Notes under the pieces: model-generated
The model's database searches: none
What the model saw: only the letters and a program-made list of their open reading frames with translations
Told to the model about the DNA's origin: nothing
Position numbers and translations under genes: made by a program
Part shown: positions 61,606 to 64,000 of the stretch, in pieces
Position numbering within the stretch: the first letter of the stretch is position 1
Layout: every line of letters starts with the position of its first letter
Origin: Pseudoalteromonas sp. H105
GTDB taxonomy: Bacteria > Pseudomonadota > Gammaproteobacteria > Enterobacterales > Alteromonadaceae
DNA length: 64,000 nucleotides
Reading direction: 5' to 3'
NCBI RefSeq assembly: GCF_001469215.1
Contig: NZ_LOFH01000014.1
Coordinates: 32,790 to 96,789 of the forward strand

Positions 61606-62027
61606 GTTGGTTACAAAAAACGATTAAATTAAAACCTCGTTCGCGAGGTTTTCATATTATTGATGATGAAATTCTACCACAGCTCATCGAGCTAGCTGAT
61701 TACAAAATTGGTATACTCCACTTATTTATTCAACACACATCTGCAAGTTTAACTATTAACGAAAATGCCGATCCAACCGTTCGTATGGATATGGAAAGTC
61801 ATTTCAATAAATTTGTCCCTGAACGCCAACCTTATTACCTTCACGACTATGAGGGTGACGACGACATGCCCGCACACATCAAAACGAGTACATTAGGATG
61901 TGAATTATCTATCCCTATAAACAACGGTCGATTACAGCTGGGGACGTGGCAAGGGATTTACCTTGGTGAGCATAGAGATCATGGTGGCAGCCGACACATA
62001 GTAGCAACCTTACAAGGTCAAGTTTAA
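61602..62027 (+). CDS. yjbQ: YjbQ family secondary thiamine-phosphate synthase-like protein
   Basis: Protein of 141 residues of the YjbQ/UPF0047 family, with HTSASLTINENADPTVRMDM and GTWQGIYLGEHRDHGG, both strongly conserved. Family members show low thiamine-phosphate synthase activity; the physiological role is unknown. Overlaps cheX by 4 bases, although the two functions have no known link. Length is typical. Confidence 0.92.
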   Translation: MSWLQKTIKLKPRSRGFHIIDDEILPQLIELADYKIGILHLFIQHTSASLTINENADPTVRMDMESHFNKFVPERQPYYLHDYEGDDDMPAHIKTSTLGCELSIPINNGRLQLGTWQGIYLGEHRDHGGSRHIVATLQGQV

Positions 62028-62315
62028 GCTTTAGTTAATTTATAATAATTAGACCGTTATATTACATAAAAACAATGAATAGCACTGATTTATCGCTAAC
62101 CTCTCCCTAGCGAACTCGCCAGCTGATTTATACCAATCATATTTAGTTCATGAGATACTTAAATTTGATGAAGACCTTCCATAACACGCTACTTGAAATA
62201 CTAAATAATCAGGTGTATAGCAATCCAAAGGCCAAAATATCTAGAATCCGATTTATAATGTCTGCTGTATTTAGAGCACTGTAATCGAACATCACGTTTG
62301 TCACACATATTAATT

Positions 62316-62481
62316 TAATACCAATTCACTTAATTAAGTGCTCTATTTTGAGGATGGAAAAACATGTTGATAACTAGGCAAAAAATTTGCTGTTTAATTG
62401 TTCTAAATGAGAATTTCTTAACGCAGGTAGCAACACGTTTAGCCCCGCAAAATGATTAAGTATTATTGAGGATTGGTATAA
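62316..62481. mobile_element. MITE-like inverted repeat element (166 bp)
   Basis: The left end TAATACCAAT and the right end ATTGGTATAA are nearly inverted repeats; inside are matching AT-rich stretches (ACTTAAT, ATTAAGT). No coding frame. It lies in the gene-free gap 62028-62800, whose other parts show no gene. Another TATACCAAT near 62130 may be a remnant end. Confidence 0.6.
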
Positions 62482-62800
62482 GAACCTTATCTCATAACTC
62501 TTTAAGCGAAACGACTTTTAACCTCTTTATGGACAGCGCAAAGTGAACATGAGGATAGTCTAAGAGAGCAACCAACATTTGAAAACTAAGTTATAATTTC
62601 AAAAAAGTAGGTTAGATCACTTATTAAAAATATTGATATTATTTTCATTCGTGGCGCTATGATACCCATAGGTCTCATAATTCTCAGCGAATCCATGCGC
62701 GGTATTGGGTGACACTACCCTGGCGTCGGACCTAGCCTTAGCGCTGTTTTGTACAATAATTAGGATCTTCGAGACGACTATACCTTCACTTTCTTTATTT

Positions 62801-63042
62801 AGAGCCATAGCGGGCTACGCAGTAGGATGACCGCGTGCCTGCAGCAGTAAAGAGTCGCTTGACAAATGCAACTCTCTCATCGGTCGGGGCGTTCTTTTTT
62901 CCGTGGGGCACCTGATACTCAACCCACGCTACGGTGTCTAGGTTGCGACTATGCGACTCGCTAGCTTTACCCTCGCTTACTATTTAGTTTTCTTTCAGAC
63001 GTAAAAAAGCCCGGCTCTTTCGAGTCGGGCTTTCTTGTATTT
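62801..63042 (-). ncRNA. 5S-derived tandem unit C (most diverged)
   Basis: Read on the minus strand, the unit starts after a terminator with a GAAA tetraloop and keeps GCATTTGT, GACTCTTTACTGCTG and CGGTCATCCTACTGCG in common with units A and B, but its 5S-like middle is largely lost. Length about 242 bases. It has no reading frame. Likely a duplicated, degrading 5S region or a small RNA. Confidence 0.5.
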
Positions 63043-63241
63043 GGAGCCATGGTGCGCTACGCAGTAGGATGACCGTGTGCCTACAGCAGTAAAGAGTCAC
63101 ATAACAAATGCTACAACATCGTTGGCCTTTACGCCGTGTCGTTTCACTACTGAGTACAGCAGGAGGGCGTGGCCTGATGTATTTACTTTATCCCAGACAA
63201 CAAAAAACCCGCTACATTGCTGTAACGGGTTTCTCTTATTT
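63043..63241 (-). ncRNA. 5S-derived tandem unit B
   Basis: A 199-base unit, nearly identical to unit A. On the minus strand it keeps the 5S parts ACTCAGTAGTGAAACGA and TAGCATTTGTTATGTGA but the 5' and 3' ends are replaced, so the 5S terminal helix cannot form. It starts after a terminator with arms ACCCGTTACA and TGTAGCGGGT and a GCAA loop. Confidence 0.6.
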
Positions 63242-63440
63242 GGAGCCATGGTGCGCTACGCAGTAGGATGACCGTGTGCCTACAGCAGTAAAGAGTCACA
63301 TAACAAATGCTATACCATCGTTGACCTTTACGCTGTGTCGTTTCACTACTGAGTACAGCAGGAGGGCGTGGCCTGATGTATTTACTTTATCCCAGACAAC
63401 AAAAAACCCGTCACATCGCTGTAACGGGTTTCTCTTATTT
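63242..63440 (-). ncRNA. 5S-derived tandem unit A
   Basis: A 199-base unit directly downstream of the real 5S. It has the same 5S core strings as unit B, differing at a few bases. Its terminator (ACCCGTTACA ... TGTGACGGGT, GCGA loop) ends the 5S transcript; stem changes relative to unit B keep pairing. Then comes the 5S-like part, ending in the same CTCCAAATAAGAG that follows the genuine 5S. Confidence 0.6.
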
Positions 63441-63444
63441 GGAG

Positions 63445-63560
63445 CCTGGCGATGACCTACTTTCACATAACAAATGCTACACTATCATCGGCGCTGTTTC
63501 GTTTCACTACTGAGTTCGGCATGGGGTCAGGTGGGTCCAAAACGCTATTGTCACCAAGCA
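63445..63560 (-). rRNA. rrf: 5S ribosomal RNA
   Basis: The minus strand begins TGCTTGGTGACAATAGCG and ends GGTCATCGCCAGGC, and these ends pair as the 5S terminal helix. The central CCGAACTCAGTAGTGAAAC is highly conserved. Length about 116. It follows the 23S gene (3' end at about 63694) by about 130 bases. Confidence 0.95.
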
Positions 63561-63693
63561 AATTTGGTGTCAGTCCGTATCGCTACGCACTAACTAAAAT
63601 TTGGAATATCTGATAATAAAGTTTTCTGTAATCTACTTTAGTCTATTAACTTCTGCGCTTAAACAGTCACATAAAACGCGTTTGGCGTTGTAT

Positions 63694-64000
<307 letters not shown>

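Noticed and set aside
62617..62808. A 63-residue minus-strand frame before the 5S-like array
   Set aside because: It runs into the duplicated rRNA-derived region and lacks coding character.
63077..63271. Plus-strand frame across the 5S-like units
   Set aside because: Lies in 5S-derived sequence read on the wrong strand; repeat units explain it.
62801..63440. CRISPR or tRNA array
   Set aside because: The 199-bp units contain 5S fragments and terminators, no short spacers, and no tRNA cloverleaf could be recognised.

Overview
The window looks like chromosome of a marine gammaproteobacterium of the order Alteromonadales, most probably Pseudoalteromonas. This rests on familiar genes (long-form PurC, DHH-family PpaC, SlmA, DUF2333, the TIGR04219 barrel, Psp, a GAF kinase with a REC-DUF3369 partner), moderate GC in the backbone, and an rRNA operon entering from the right. 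It has ordinary backbone on both sides of one clear AT-rich integrated element.

Left backbone (1-40068): chemoreceptor, YggN-type protein, metzincin protease, fbp, a small Cys-rich protein, sseA, three polysaccharide/CDP-glycerol-type transferases, and an operon of a cupredoxin-like protein, a GGDEF/EAL protein, a DUF3034 protein and a truncated-hemoglobin lipoprotein. Then come purC, an ABC transporter operon behind a perfect Zur-type palindrome (Zrg-like zinc uptake without its ZrgA partner), a 264-bp MITE, mutM, ppaC followed by a 9x7-bp tandem repeat, rpmB-rpmG, radC, coaBC, slmA, an S9 peptidase, YgiQ, a REC-DUF3369-GGDEF-EAL regulator, envelope genes, a PCuAC copper chaperone, the pspA-pspC operon with a sigma-54 promoter, and dusA.

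Integrated element (about 40021-57280, 17.2 kb): it sits in the 5' end of dusA between two exact 18-bp copies of the target. The displaced original start of dusA survives at the far end, and the element supplies a new start and N-terminus to the working dusA. It carries a tyrosine integrase, a Rep_3-like initiator with three 22-bp iteron-like repeats, a five-gene operon of two paralogous secreted proteins around a DotE/IcmC-like membrane protein, a MOBV-type relaxase with a possible oriT, a four-gene operon ending in a catalytically dead-looking DnaQ-fold exonuclease, several small winged-helix regulators, a lipoprotein, a methyltransferase with a divergent HTH-endonuclease fusion (restriction-modification), and a PrtN-like protein that may be the excision factor. 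It looks like an integrative, replicating, mobilizable element with its own restriction-modification cargo; most of its small genes are unrecognised.

Right backbone (57353-64000): a two-component system whose histidine kinase ends in a globin domain, zur, cheX, a YjbQ-family gene, a second MITE-like repeat, then on the minus strand the 3' end of 23S rRNA, 5S rRNA, and three tandem 5S-derived units each with its own terminator.

Links across the window: zur and the Zur-box transporter operon probably belong to one zinc regulon; two globins (one beside a c-di-GMP protein, one in a kinase) suggest gas or redox sensing.
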